DNA of 64,000 nucleotides. It comes from Loigolactobacillus rennini DSM 20253. GTDB lineage: Bacteria; Bacillota; Bacilli; Lactobacillales; Lactobacillaceae. This document shows, one piece after another, positions 55,715 to 63,943 of this stretch; position 1 is the first letter of the stretch, and every line of letters begins with the position of its first letter. The DNA lies in contig NZ_AYYI01000005.1 in the NCBI RefSeq assembly GCF_001436505.1, positions 37,315-101,314 on the forward strand. The letters are read 5' to 3'. The position numbers and the translations under genes are program-made. The notes below the pieces were generated by a model, which made no database searches, was not told the origin of the DNA, and saw only the letters and a program-made list of their open reading frames with translations.

Positions 55715-56626
55715 ATGAGACAAGCAGCACGTGTGGTCCATTTGATGGGGACTGTGATCAAATTACAAGTTGTGTTTTCCCAACCAGAACCGATTTTAAC
55801 TGAATTAGTGCACCGGTTAAAAATTTATGAACACCGGTTTAGCGCCAATGCAGATGATTCTGAATTGATGGCGATCGCCCATCAAGCTGGAAAACATCCG
55901 GTAAAGGTGCATCCAGATTTGTACCAATTGATTAAAATTGGCCAACAGCAGAGTTGTTTGCCAAATAGCCGGTTGAACATTGCCATCGGACCGCTGGTGC
56001 AAACTTGGCGGATTGGTTTTAGCGATGCGAAACTACCTCAGTCAGCTGAAATTAAAGCAGCACTGACTAAAACTGACCCGCATGCCATTATTTTAGATGA
56101 CACGGCACAAACCGTTTATTTAAAAAAAGTGGGAATGGCGCTTGATTTAGGATCGCTGGCTAAAGGCTACATCGCAGATTTGCTGATCACTTATTTAAAG
56201 CGAGTGGGTGTCACGTCCGCGCTGTTAAATTTAGGTGGTAACGTTTATGCACTGGGGCCGATGCGACAGCATCAAGATCAGCTTTGGCGAATTGGTATTC
56301 AAGATCCTGCCCAGCCGCGAGGTAATTATAAAACCATTGTTAAGGTCCAAAATCGTTCAGTTGTCACTTCAGGGATTTATGAACGGCAATTGAAGGTTGG
56401 TGGTAAAACTTATCACCACATTTTGGATCCGCAAACCGGGTACCCGATGAAAACTGATGTGGCCAGTATTACGGTGATTTCGCCATGGTCACTTGATGGT
56501 GAATTGTGGACCACGCGTCTGTTTGGACAATCACAGGCAGTGATTTTAGCTAAACTACGACAATTACCGAGTATTGAAGGCATTGTCATTAATCAAGATG
56601 GTACGATGGCGACGACCTGGGCATAA
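55715..56626 (+). CDS. apbE: FAD:protein FMN transferase (ApbE family)
   Basis: A 303-residue protein. The FAD-binding segment GMALDLGSLAKGYIADLLI and the loops NLGGNVYALG and SGIYERQLKVGGKTYHHILDPQTG are the ApbE signature. There is no clear signal peptide or lipobox at the N-terminus, unlike most ApbE proteins, so a cytosolic or membrane-peripheral form is possible. The gene starts with ATG 31 bases after pox and may be co-transcribed. No flavinylation target is visible in the window. Confidence 0.9.
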   Translation: MRQAARVVHLMGTVIKLQVVFSQPEPILTELVHRLKIYEHRFSANADDSELMAIAHQAGKHPVKVHPDLYQLIKIGQQQSCLPNSRLNIAIGPLVQTWRIGFSDAKLPQSAEIKAALTKTDPHAIILDDTAQTVYLKKVGMALDLGSLAKGYIADLLITYLKRVGVTSALLNLGGNVYALGPMRQHQDQLWRIGIQDPAQPRGNYKTIVKVQNRSVVTSGIYERQLKVGGKTYHHILDPQTGYPMKTDVASITVISPWSLDGELWTTRLFGQSQAVILAKLRQLPSIEGIVINQDGTMATTWA

Positions 56627-56742
56627 ACGGTCTGTGAAAACGATTGCGCACCCTGTTTAGCGTTTGTTATACTTGAATCAGTGAGCCAATTGACCTTTTG
56701 ACGACTAATAGTCACCATTTGATTGCGAAGGGAGCAGTTAAA

Positions 56743-57432
56743 ATGAGCGAAGAGAAAAAACAAGATGATATGGTTGAAGATTTAAATGCAACTGGAAAAA
56801 TTGATACTACTATTGAAGGCGTTTCGAAGTCGGATGACCAATGGGTAGAAAAGGCAGCGAAAAAAGTGAACGCCGTTGAAGGCAACACTTATGTGAAATT
56901 GGATCGCGGTCTACTAACGGTTGATCAGTTGAATTATTTCTTAAATTCAATGCCATTGGAATTAACCTATGCAGATAGTAATAATCAATTTCTCTACTAT
57001 AATAATATGATGCCAACGGAAAAAATGTTGGCATCCCGGACACCAGAACAAGTTGGGGAGGCATTGGTTAACTGTCATCCTAAACGAGCGCAAAAGCACG
57101 TTGCACAAGCAATTCATGCTTTGCGTACTGGTGAAACTGACGAGATTAAAATGCGGGTACCAACCGGCCCGGATAAATGCATCATGCATTATTACCGGGC
57201 AATGCACGATAAAAAAGGTGACTATGCTGGAGTTAACGAATATGTCCTAGACTTAATGCCAGTTATTAAGTGGTATTTAGAAAAAACTGGACAAAAATTA
57301 GTGGCCGACCCAGATGCCGGCTCTAGCGCTTCACTTCAAGATCAACCAGATGACACATCCAGTGCGTCAGTCGATGACGAAAAGAAAGAAAACTTAGTCG
57401 ACGACGCATCCAGCGCATCGGTAAATGATTAG
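56743..57432 (+). CDS. PAS domain-containing protein
   Basis: A 229-residue protein. After a charged N-terminus, a PAS fold (about residues 60-185) contains TVDQLNYFLNSMPLELTYADS-like sequence, LYYNNMMPTEKMLASRTPEQVGEALVNCHP (in part) and YYRAMHDKKGDYAGVNEYVLDL. These resemble the PAS domain of DUF438 proteins, which may bind haem or flavin. The tail repeats DDxSSASV and is acidic. The start is the ATG at 56743 after AAGGGAGCAG. No output domain is present, so it may act as a sensor partner. Confidence 0.85.
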   Translation: MSEEKKQDDMVEDLNATGKIDTTIEGVSKSDDQWVEKAAKKVNAVEGNTYVKLDRGLLTVDQLNYFLNSMPLELTYADSNNQFLYYNNMMPTEKMLASRTPEQVGEALVNCHPKRAQKHVAQAIHALRTGETDEIKMRVPTGPDKCIMHYYRAMHDKKGDYAGVNEYVLDLMPVIKWYLEKTGQKLVADPDAGSSASLQDQPDDTSSASVDDEKKENLVDDASSASVND

Positions 57433-57441
57433 AGTGGTAGA

Positions 57442-57602
57442 GTGATTGATGTGCCGGTTAGCTTTTGAGTACTAGCCTAAAAAGCTGGCACATCAATCAC
57501 GTTTAAATGGGCGTTGGCAGGTAACTGCCAAGAAGTGGTTAGCTTTTGAGTATTATTTTAAAAGGGACAGATGATTTGACCTGCAAATCATCTGTCCCTT
57601 TT
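57442..57602 (+). repeat. two-unit hairpin repeat region after the PAS gene
   Basis: Unit 1: the 14-base arms 57442-57455 and 57487-57500 pair perfectly (GTGATTGATGTGCC) and enclose the core AGCTTTTGAGTA at 57460. Unit 2: the same core at 57541 is followed by a 19-bp perfect stem (57560-57578 with 57584-57602) ending in TTTTATTT, which is a strong terminator. A TTGGCAG/CTGCCAA hairpin lies between the two. The core and 21 identical bases from 57460 recur at 60536, 3 kb away. The family is not one I recognise. Confidence 0.85.
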
Positions 57603-57860
57603 ATTTCCATCGTTGATTGAATTTTAAGCAGCGTTGCCACGCCTAATTTCGTGTTGAACTGCACAACTACAAATTAGGGTTTCTGTCAGTATAATCGCAT
57701 TATAGATTATGATATAATATTAGTATATTATTTGTTGGATAAATATAGGATATTATATAAACAGACAACAATTGCTCAAGGACCAATAAACAAATAAGTT
57801 TGAGCAAAGCTAGCTTGTTCACTTGCTAGCATGCAAAGAAAGAATGACAACGGGAACGTG

Positions 57861-58754
57861 ATGACAATGAATATTGCTTATTTTGTAAAAACACGTAAGG
57901 CGATGGGATTATCGCAAAAAGAATTATGTGCAGGTATCTGTACGCAAGCAACGCTAAGCCGATTTGAAAAAAACGGTCAAGTACCGGCAATTAAAATCTT
58001 AATCCGGCTATGCAACCGGTTGAACCTAAGCCTGGCTGATCTTTTTCCTAAGGTTGAACAAGCCAGTAGTGCGTTGAATCAGAAAATGACGGATGTTGAA
58101 TTTAAATTGATTACCATGGATTATCAATCGGCACAACAAGCTTTGCAGCAAATTGATTTTGATCAAATTACAAATGATGATCAGCGTCTGCGCTACCTTT
58201 ATTTATCGGGGTACTTAACGACTTTATTGGCAGGTAAGAATACAGATGCTTTATTTGCGTTTAGTCAAATTCTGACCAGTCAAGCAAAAGAGCACACGGA
58301 AATTTACAACTTATTAGCGCTGACTGGCTCAGGGATGATTTATGCACAAAAACAAGAAAACGAAAAAGCTGATTTTTATTTCAATCGGGTCTTGAAGGAA
58401 ATTTATGATTATAAAATCCACACCACAACGGATATTTGGCGGGTATTAAACATCGTTTATAATTGTGGTAAATTTTACTCTGAAGTCCAAGAGTACGAAA
58501 CTAGCGATGCACTGCTGAATTACGCTTATAAGATTTGCGCGGATAACCATGTGACTTATTATTTAGCTCGAGTGGTTTTTCGTTTAGCGAAAAATAAATA
58601 CGCACAACATCAACCAATAACAGAAATTTATGCCGATTTAAATGATAGCTGTGCATTTGCTAAACTAAACGGTAATACTCAAGAATTAGCGGCGATCCGA
58701 GCTTTCTACCGGCATTTACAAATTGCACAGGCAACTGGGACACAGGCTGAATAG
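57861..58754 (+). CDS. Rgg-like helix-turn-helix regulator with TPR-type domain
   Basis: A 297-residue regulator. The N-terminal Xre-type helix-turn-helix (residues about 1-60, TRKAMGLSQKELCAGICTQATLSRFEKNGQ, in part) is followed by a helical repeat region of about 220 residues like that of Rgg/PlcR-type peptide sensors. A signalling peptide gene is not visible nearby. The start is uncertain; ATG codons at 57831, 57861 and 57867 are possible. The leader is very AT-rich, with palindromic ATATAATAT-like stretches at 57711-57771 that could be operators. It lies 102 bases before the ABC-F gene. Confidence 0.85.
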   Translation: MTMNIAYFVKTRKAMGLSQKELCAGICTQATLSRFEKNGQVPAIKILIRLCNRLNLSLADLFPKVEQASSALNQKMTDVEFKLITMDYQSAQQALQQIDFDQITNDDQRLRYLYLSGYLTTLLAGKNTDALFAFSQILTSQAKEHTEIYNLLALTGSGMIYAQKQENEKADFYFNRVLKEIYDYKIHTTTDIWRVLNIVYNCGKFYSEVQEYETSDALLNYAYKICADNHVTYYLARVVFRLAKNKYAQHQPITEIYADLNDSCAFAKLNGNTQELAAIRAFYRHLQIAQATGTQAE

Positions 58755-58855
58755 GTGAGCTTACCAGCAGGTGTTTTCAAGAAAGCCTAGGTTTGACCAC
58801 GCTTTTTAACTATGTTAAGGTTATTCAATTATTACAGAAAGAAGTGTGGATCACC

Positions 58856-60409
58856 ATGAGTGTACTGACAGTGGAAAACCTGCGTCAGCAATTTTTGGAT
58901 AAAACATTGTATGATGATACGGGTTTTACCCTGAATCAGGAAGATCACATGGGCATTATCGGCCAAAATGGTGTCGGTAAGAGTACACTGATCAAAATTA
59001 TTACCGGTCAGATGTTGCCGGATGCAGGAAAAATTGCTTGGAAGAAAAAAATTAAAATTGGCTATTTGGATCAATATGTTAGTTTAACTGCAAAGCAATC
59101 AATTTTTGAATTTTTAAAGACGGCTTTTGATGATTTATACGCATTGAACGCGGAAAATGAAAAGATTTATGCTAGTTATGCAGAAAATCCAGACGATGAA
59201 TTGCTAGCAAAGGCAGGCCGCAATCAAGAAATTCTTGAAGCACGCAATTTTTATGAAGTAGAAACTAAAATTCATCAAGTGGCAACTGGATTAGGTATCG
59301 ATGCTTTTGGTCTTGACCGGGAAGCTAGTACATTATCTGGTGGTCAGCGCTCACGAGTGATTTTAGCCAAATTACTGTTGGAACAGCCTGATGTTTTATT
59401 ATTGGATGAGCCCACTAACTATTTAGATACTAACCATATTGATTGGTTAATTGACTATTTAGTGGATTTTCCTGGAGCGTATTTAGTTATTTCCCATGAT
59501 TATGAATTTTTAGGTCAAATTACCAATTGTGTTTGTGATATTGAGTTTGGCAAAATCACTAAGTATCATGGAACATTAAAGCAGGCTTTACGCCAAAAAG
59601 CTGCAAATAAAGAAACTTATTTGAAAGCTTATACTACCCAACAAAAGAAAATTCAAAAAACCAAGGCTTATATTCGTAAGTATAAAGCTGGTAGCCGTTC
59701 GACTATGGCAAAAAGCCGGGAAAAGCAGTTGGCACACATGGATGTTTTAACACCACCAGGTAATTTAGCTGTCTCACATTTTAGTTTTCCGTATCAACCC
59801 AGTGCGGTGAGAATGCTATTGGAAGTTAGCGATCTGGTTGTCGGCTATGACAAACCTTTGTTAGCACCGTTTAACTTTTCAATTATGCAGGCTGAAAAAG
59901 TAGCTATCACCGGGTTTAACGGTATTGGAAAATCCACTTTGTTGAAAACATTGTTGGGCATTATTCCACCATTAAAAGGTAACTTTGTTTTTTCAGAGAC
60001 AACTAAGGTCGGTTATTTCCGGCAGGAGTTGCTTTGGCAAGATCCAATGCAAACACCGCTTCAAATTGTTCATGAACAGGCGCCAGGGCTGACACAGAAA
60101 AAAGTGCGCCAAGCTTTGGCACGAGCAGGCATCGAACGCGACAATGTGGTTAAACCCGTTAAAGTGTTAAGTGGTGGTGAGCAAACAAAAGTCAAACTGT
60201 GTTTGCTTATGCTATTCCCTGCCAACCTATTGGTACTAGATGAACCGACTAACCATTTGGATGACGATACTAAACACGCATTAGCACATGCTATTCGTGA
60301 TTTTGAAGGTAGCGTCTTACTAGTCACCCACGAACCAGAATTCTACCAAGGCTGGATAGACCGCGTCTTGGATATAGAAAAATTACAGAGCGCACCTGAA
60401 AACGGCTAG
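58856..60409 (+). CDS. ABC-F family ATPase (ribosome-associated)
   Basis: A 517-residue soluble protein with two ATP-binding domains: Walker A GQNGVGKSTLIKI and GFNGIGKSTLLKT, signatures LSGGQRSRVILAK and LSGGEQTKVKLC, and Walker B LLLDEPTNYLD and LVLDEPTNHLD. It has no membrane helices. This is the ABC-F type, which includes EttA-like translation factors and ribosome protection proteins. The start is the ATG at 58856; earlier starts do not fit the family. Its last 14 bases before the stop form one arm of a long hairpin with the following repeat. Confidence 0.95.
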   Translation: MSVLTVENLRQQFLDKTLYDDTGFTLNQEDHMGIIGQNGVGKSTLIKIITGQMLPDAGKIAWKKKIKIGYLDQYVSLTAKQSIFEFLKTAFDDLYALNAENEKIYASYAENPDDELLAKAGRNQEILEARNFYEVETKIHQVATGLGIDAFGLDREASTLSGGQRSRVILAKLLLEQPDVLLLDEPTNYLDTNHIDWLIDYLVDFPGAYLVISHDYEFLGQITNCVCDIEFGKITKYHGTLKQALRQKAANKETYLKAYTTQQKKIQKTKAYIRKYKAGSRSTMAKSREKQLAHMDVLTPPGNLAVSHFSFPYQPSAVRMLLEVSDLVVGYDKPLLAPFNFSIMQAEKVAITGFNGIGKSTLLKTLLGIIPPLKGNFVFSETTKVGYFRQELLWQDPMQTPLQIVHEQAPGLTQKKVRQALARAGIERDNVVKPVKVLSGGEQTKVKLCLLMLFPANLLVLDEPTNHLDDDTKHALAHAIRDFEGSVLLVTHEPEFYQGWIDRVLDIEKLQSAPENG

Positions 60410-60499
60410 CTTCTGAGGATTAACATAAAATCGGCACCATTCACGTAGTGGGTGGTGCCGATTTTGACGTTAACCGGAGGAAGCTGTTTTCAGGTGCGC
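60390..60499. repeat. 110-base interrupted palindrome starting inside the ABC-F gene end
   Basis: The arms pair in blocks: GCGCACCTGAAAAC (60390-60403) with 60486-60499; AGCTTC with GAAGCT; a GGATTAAC-like block with GTTAACC; and AAAATCGGCACCA (60427-60439) with 60453-60465. As RNA it would be one of the strongest structures in the window. There is no T run after it, so it is not a plain terminator. Confidence 0.88.
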
Positions 60500-60549
60500 G
60501 TTTACGGCAGTTTACTCAGAAAAAGCAGTGGCGGGAGCTTTTGAGTACT
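60405..60549 (+). repeat. hairpin repeat unit, copy 1 (145 bases)
   Basis: This unit and the one at 60650-60794 are aligned without gaps, offset by 245 bases, and differ at four positions (about 97 percent identity). The unit begins GCTAGCTTCTGAGGATTAAC, contains the GGCACCA hairpin, then CAGGTGCGCGTTTAC and ends in GAGCTTTTGAGTACT. It contains two cores of the family (60408 and 60536). Part of it lies in the ABC-F stop region. Confidence 0.92.
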
Positions 60550-60649
60550 AGCCTAAGAAAGCCAATGATGCGCGTAGTGGATTGTTGGCTTTTTGTAGCT
60601 AGACGGAAAAAGCTGCCTTATCGTCCGCGTTTACAGCAACGTAGCGTGG
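60550..60649 (+). repeat. linker between repeat copies with a terminator-like hairpin
   Basis: AAAGCCAA (60558-60565) and TTGGCTTT (60585-60592) form a stem followed by TTTTTG; it may end transcripts that pass copy 1. A partial copy of the CGCGTTTACAGCA block lies at 60627. No gene is seen. Confidence 0.65.
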
Positions 60650-60794
60650 GCTAGCTTCTGAGGATTAACATAAAATCGGCACCATTCACGCAGTGGGTGG
60701 TGCCGATTTTGACGTTAACCGGAGGAAGCTGTTTTCAGGTGCGCGTTTACAGCAGTTTACCCAGAAAAAACAGTGGCGGGAGCTTTTGAGTACT
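60650..60794 (+). repeat. hairpin repeat unit, copy 2 (145 bases)
   Basis: Near-identical to copy 1, with cores at 60653 and 60781. The inner hairpin (60672-60684 with 60698-60710) is intact. Its arm GTTTTCAGGTGCGC (60731-60744) has no local partner, but is complementary to the ABC-F gene end at 60390-60403. The following 60795-61034 is AT-rich, with no gene or clear terminator. Confidence 0.92.
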
Positions 60795-61040
60795 GGTTTT
60801 ATGTAACAAAATGAAAAACTGGGCTTTCCTGTACATTTAAGGAATGCTGATTTTATCTCAATTTAGGGACAATTTCATGACAATTTTACAAAAAGTTACA
60901 ACATGAGTTGATACCCTTTAATGAATGCATTAAAATTAAGCTAAATGGCTTATTTTTGTAGCGATTTGTTGTTAATGAATTTTCGCTGGCAAAAGTGGCC
61001 TTACTTCAAGGCGACTTGAACAATAATCAATGAGATGGAG

Positions 61041-62828
61041 ATGGGGACAACGAGTAAATCAACAGATGCAGCAAACAACACGAACACAAACGATGTTACG
61101 TTGACTGACATCTTCAATGCGCGTTCGGCGACTGAAAATCAGTTGGCTGATTTGGAAAATCAACTCAAAGCTGTTAAAGATGAGTTACGCGACCAACTCT
61201 TTACTGAGCGAAAATTACTGTTGAATCAAATTAACCAAATCGTGCCGCAAATTGAGGCGCTGAAGGCAGACACGCAAAAAGATCAACAGGCATTGGACCG
61301 ACTGCAAGGTGATGTGGAAGATGAAACCACTGTTCAGTTCGGCAATGTTAAACAACAACGGCAACAGTCGCAAGGCCAATTGGCTAAGGTTAAACAGCAA
61401 CAATCTGCTGTCGCCGATTCAATTGAAGAATTTGAAAAGCAAACGGCAGCTGCTAAAGACGAATTGGCAGGCTATGAGCAAGAAGAAGCCGCAATGGTGG
61501 ATAAAATTAAGCAAACCGATGATTTGTCTGCGATGATTTCTTTGGCTGAACAGCAAAAGAGTCATGTGCAAGTATTAAATGCCAAAAAAGATGATGTCAA
61601 GCGGCAGTTAGAAGTTGTTGATGTCAAATTGACTAATGCTCAGAAACGGCAAGCAGAACTGCCTAAAGAAGTTGCAGACATCAATGCTAAGCAAAAGATT
61701 TTAGATGAACAGCTACAAAAGCTGCAACAAGAAATTGATGCTAAGCAAGCAGATCGGAAAAAAGCGCGCGAAGCGGCAGACCGGCGTTTGACTTCGACTA
61801 AAAGTGCACTGGAAAATGCCCAAAACCGGCACCGGCAGTATAATGTCCAACTAGATAACACTAAGAAAAAATTAGAACAATATTTTCAAGTGACGGAAAG
61901 CGTTAACGAGGTTGTATTGGATCAAAAGACGCCTTACTTTGTTTTTGAGCGTGATTTAGCACCTAATCCAGACGAAACCCAAAAACAGTTATTGCATGCT
62001 AGCGCGGCAACTTTCCAACAAGCAGATGTGACACCAACCTACATTACAGTTGATTACAATGATTATTTGCAGCATACTTGGCAGGATTACCAGCAGCATG
62101 ATTTAGTTGCGCCAAATGCAAAATTGATTAACTTGTATCAATCACTACAAGAAAGTGACCAACCACAGGCTAGCTCGGATAATATTATTCCGCAAAATGA
62201 TGATTGGCAATATACCAAAGATGACGCGACACATTCAGAATTAGTTCGTGATCAAAATAATCAACCGGTGATGCAGCTTAAGCGCCGGGACGATGATACG
62301 CTTTGGTATGTGTTGTATTATAGCCAAGGCAAAGTAATTAAGCGGGATGTTTTTGATTTACAGGGTCGCTTGTCAGCAACGCAATACTTGGACCAAAATA
62401 ATGCTAATCGGGTCGTCAGCGAAAACTTTTACCGGACGAATGGTAGTTTAGTCTTGGTTAAAGAATACAATGAAAATAATAAAGAAAACATTCAGTTGTT
62501 AAATGAAGCTGGTGTTTTATTAGAAGTATTTTCAAATGAAAATGAGCTTATTATTTGGTGGTTAAAGAACATGGTCTTTAATAGTGCTAGTCAATTGCTT
62601 ATCAATACAGCAAATGACTTCTATACTTATTTACGTGATAATTGTCCAGATGATGTTACTTTGCTACCAGTGATTACAGCGTTAAGCCAGCAACCTGAAT
62701 TGGTTAATGAAATTCTAACGGGTAAGGCAGGCATTCGTAATATATTCTTATTGCATCAATCTGACTACGAAAAAGTGATTGAAGGTAGTCAAATTTCACT
62801 TAATGCAAGTGTTCTAGGTTCTGAATAG
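61041..62828 (+). CDS. coiled-coil protein with a glycosyltransferase-associated-like C-terminal domain
   Basis: A 595-residue cytosolic-looking protein without signal peptide. Residues about 20-290 are a long coiled coil rich in Lys, Gln, Glu and Ala, with repeated Q/K-rich heptads. The rest (about 295-590) contains RDVFDLQGRLSATQYLDQNN, NFYRTNGSLVLVKEYN and ENELIIWWL. This resembles the beta-sheet accessory domain found before the catalytic part of TagE/GtfA-type glycosyltransferases, but no catalytic GT domain follows. The start is uncertain (ATG 61035 or 61041), and the ribosome binding site is weak. Role unknown; perhaps a partner in cell-wall glycosylation. Confidence 0.7.
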   Translation: MGTTSKSTDAANNTNTNDVTLTDIFNARSATENQLADLENQLKAVKDELRDQLFTERKLLLNQINQIVPQIEALKADTQKDQQALDRLQGDVEDETTVQFGNVKQQRQQSQGQLAKVKQQQSAVADSIEEFEKQTAAAKDELAGYEQEEAAMVDKIKQTDDLSAMISLAEQQKSHVQVLNAKKDDVKRQLEVVDVKLTNAQKRQAELPKEVADINAKQKILDEQLQKLQQEIDAKQADRKKAREAADRRLTSTKSALENAQNRHRQYNVQLDNTKKKLEQYFQVTESVNEVVLDQKTPYFVFERDLAPNPDETQKQLLHASAATFQQADVTPTYITVDYNDYLQHTWQDYQQHDLVAPNAKLINLYQSLQESDQPQASSDNIIPQNDDWQYTKDDATHSELVRDQNNQPVMQLKRRDDDTLWYVLYYSQGKVIKRDVFDLQGRLSATQYLDQNNANRVVSENFYRTNGSLVLVKEYNENNKENIQLLNEAGVLLEVFSNENELIIWWLKNMVFNSASQLLINTANDFYTYLRDNCPDDVTLLPVITALSQQPELVNEILTGKAGIRNIFLLHQSDYEKVIEGSQISLNASVLGSE

Positions 62829-62840
62829 TATTTCAGCTCA

Positions 62841-62876
62841 ATAGCCGTGGCAAAGTCCTTTTGCCACGGCTATTTT
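62841..62876 (+). terminator. terminator after the coiled-coil gene
   Basis: ATAGCCGTGGCAAA and TTTGCCACGGCTAT form a 14-bp perfect stem with a short loop, followed by TTTTGAT. It overlaps the leader of the kinase gene. Confidence 0.88.
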
Positions 62877-62898
62877 GATCGGGAGGTTGATTTATATC

Positions 62899-63753
62899 AT
62901 GATGTTGACAAAAAAGTGGTTAGCCCAGCTACCTTTAAGGGCAATTCAGAAAGTGAAAGCAGTTAGCGGTGGCGATATTAATCAGGCTTACCAAATTAAA
63001 ACTGCAACTGCACGTTATTTTTTGAAAGTGCAGCCAAAATATTCGGCAGCTTTTTTTGCCCATGAGCAAGAAGGCTTGCACTTGTTGAGTCCAGTCGTTC
63101 GGGTACCCAAAGTGATTGCTAGTGGTGTGATCACCGGGGATGCTTATTTACTATTAGAATGGTTAGACTTGGGGGCGGGAAATGACGCCCAATTAGGAAA
63201 AGCGGTTGCGCAAGTACACCAGCAGCATGCACAGCAATTTGGCTTAGCCCATGATTTCACTGCAGGTAAGCTCCCTAAAATTAATACTTGGCAGAGCAGC
63301 TGGGCTGATTTTTACATTAATCAGCGTTTAAATGTTTTAGCACAATTAGCGCAGAAAAATTATTTATGGAATGATTTTCGGCAAACGCATTTAACTCAAT
63401 TAACACAATTGATCCGGCAATATTTTAGTGCACATAAAATTAAGCCTAGCCTATTACATGGTGATTTGTGGGGTGGCAACGTCGATTTCCTAGCTGACGG
63501 CACGCCAGTTTTAATTGATCCAGATGTTTTTTATGGTGATCGCGAAATGGATTTAGCGATGACTAGTTTGTTTGGTGGTTTTTCCGACGCCTTTTATCAA
63601 GCTTATACACAGGCTTATCCGCTACGTCCAAATTATCAGCAGCGCATTACGTGGTACCAAACTTATTATTTGTTGGCACACCTGAATCTATTTGGTGAGA
63701 TGTATGGTGGGGCATTGGATCGAACATTACAGCAGGCAACCGGAAATTTGTAG
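62899..63753 (+). CDS. fructosamine kinase family protein
   Basis: A 284-residue protein of the FN3K family, which phosphorylates ketosamines (sugar-modified amines or proteins) for removal. The segments AVSGGDINQAYQIKTA, YFLKVQ, LLEWLDLG and the catalytic SLLHGDLWGGNVDFL with DPDVFYGDREMDLAM are clear. The start is the ATG at 62899 after GGGAGG. It has the usual family length. Confidence 0.93.
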   Translation: MMLTKKWLAQLPLRAIQKVKAVSGGDINQAYQIKTATARYFLKVQPKYSAAFFAHEQEGLHLLSPVVRVPKVIASGVITGDAYLLLEWLDLGAGNDAQLGKAVAQVHQQHAQQFGLAHDFTAGKLPKINTWQSSWADFYINQRLNVLAQLAQKNYLWNDFRQTHLTQLTQLIRQYFSAHKIKPSLLHGDLWGGNVDFLADGTPVLIDPDVFYGDREMDLAMTSLFGGFSDAFYQAYTQAYPLRPNYQQRITWYQTYYLLAHLNLFGEMYGGALDRTLQQATGNL

Positions 63754-63826
63754 TTGACGTTTATTTGTATTTGTAGTACATTAAATGGGCTGTCAATTTA
63801 AGTATTTAACTAAATAAAAATTGTGT

Positions 63827-63855
63827 TTGACATTTTTGCTTAGACTTAATATACT
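63827..63855 (+). promoter_or_regulatory. rRNA operon promoter P1
   Basis: TTGACA (63827-63832) and TATACT (63850-63855) are spaced by exactly 17 bases, a near-consensus strong promoter. Confidence 0.8.
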
Positions 63856-63907
63856 TAAAAAGTTGTTTCTTACAGCTTATATAGTATAAAAAAAGTTAAA
63901 AAAGTTT

Positions 63908-63936
63908 TTGACAATTTTAGCTGTAAATGCTATACT
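63908..63936 (+). promoter_or_regulatory. rRNA operon promoter P2
   Basis: TTGACA (63908-63913) and TATACT (63931-63936) are spaced by 17 bases. The tandem arrangement 81 bases after P1 is typical of rrn operons. Confidence 0.85.
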
Positions 63937-63943
63937 AATTAAG

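Noticed and set aside
60448..60654. A 68-codon frame in the hairpin repeats
   Set aside because: It runs through palindromic repeats and has no ribosome binding site; composition follows the repeats.
57442..60794. Insertion sequence or classical MITE as explanation of the repeats
   Set aside because: No transposase, no matching terminal inverted repeats around a whole unit, and no clear target-site duplication were seen.
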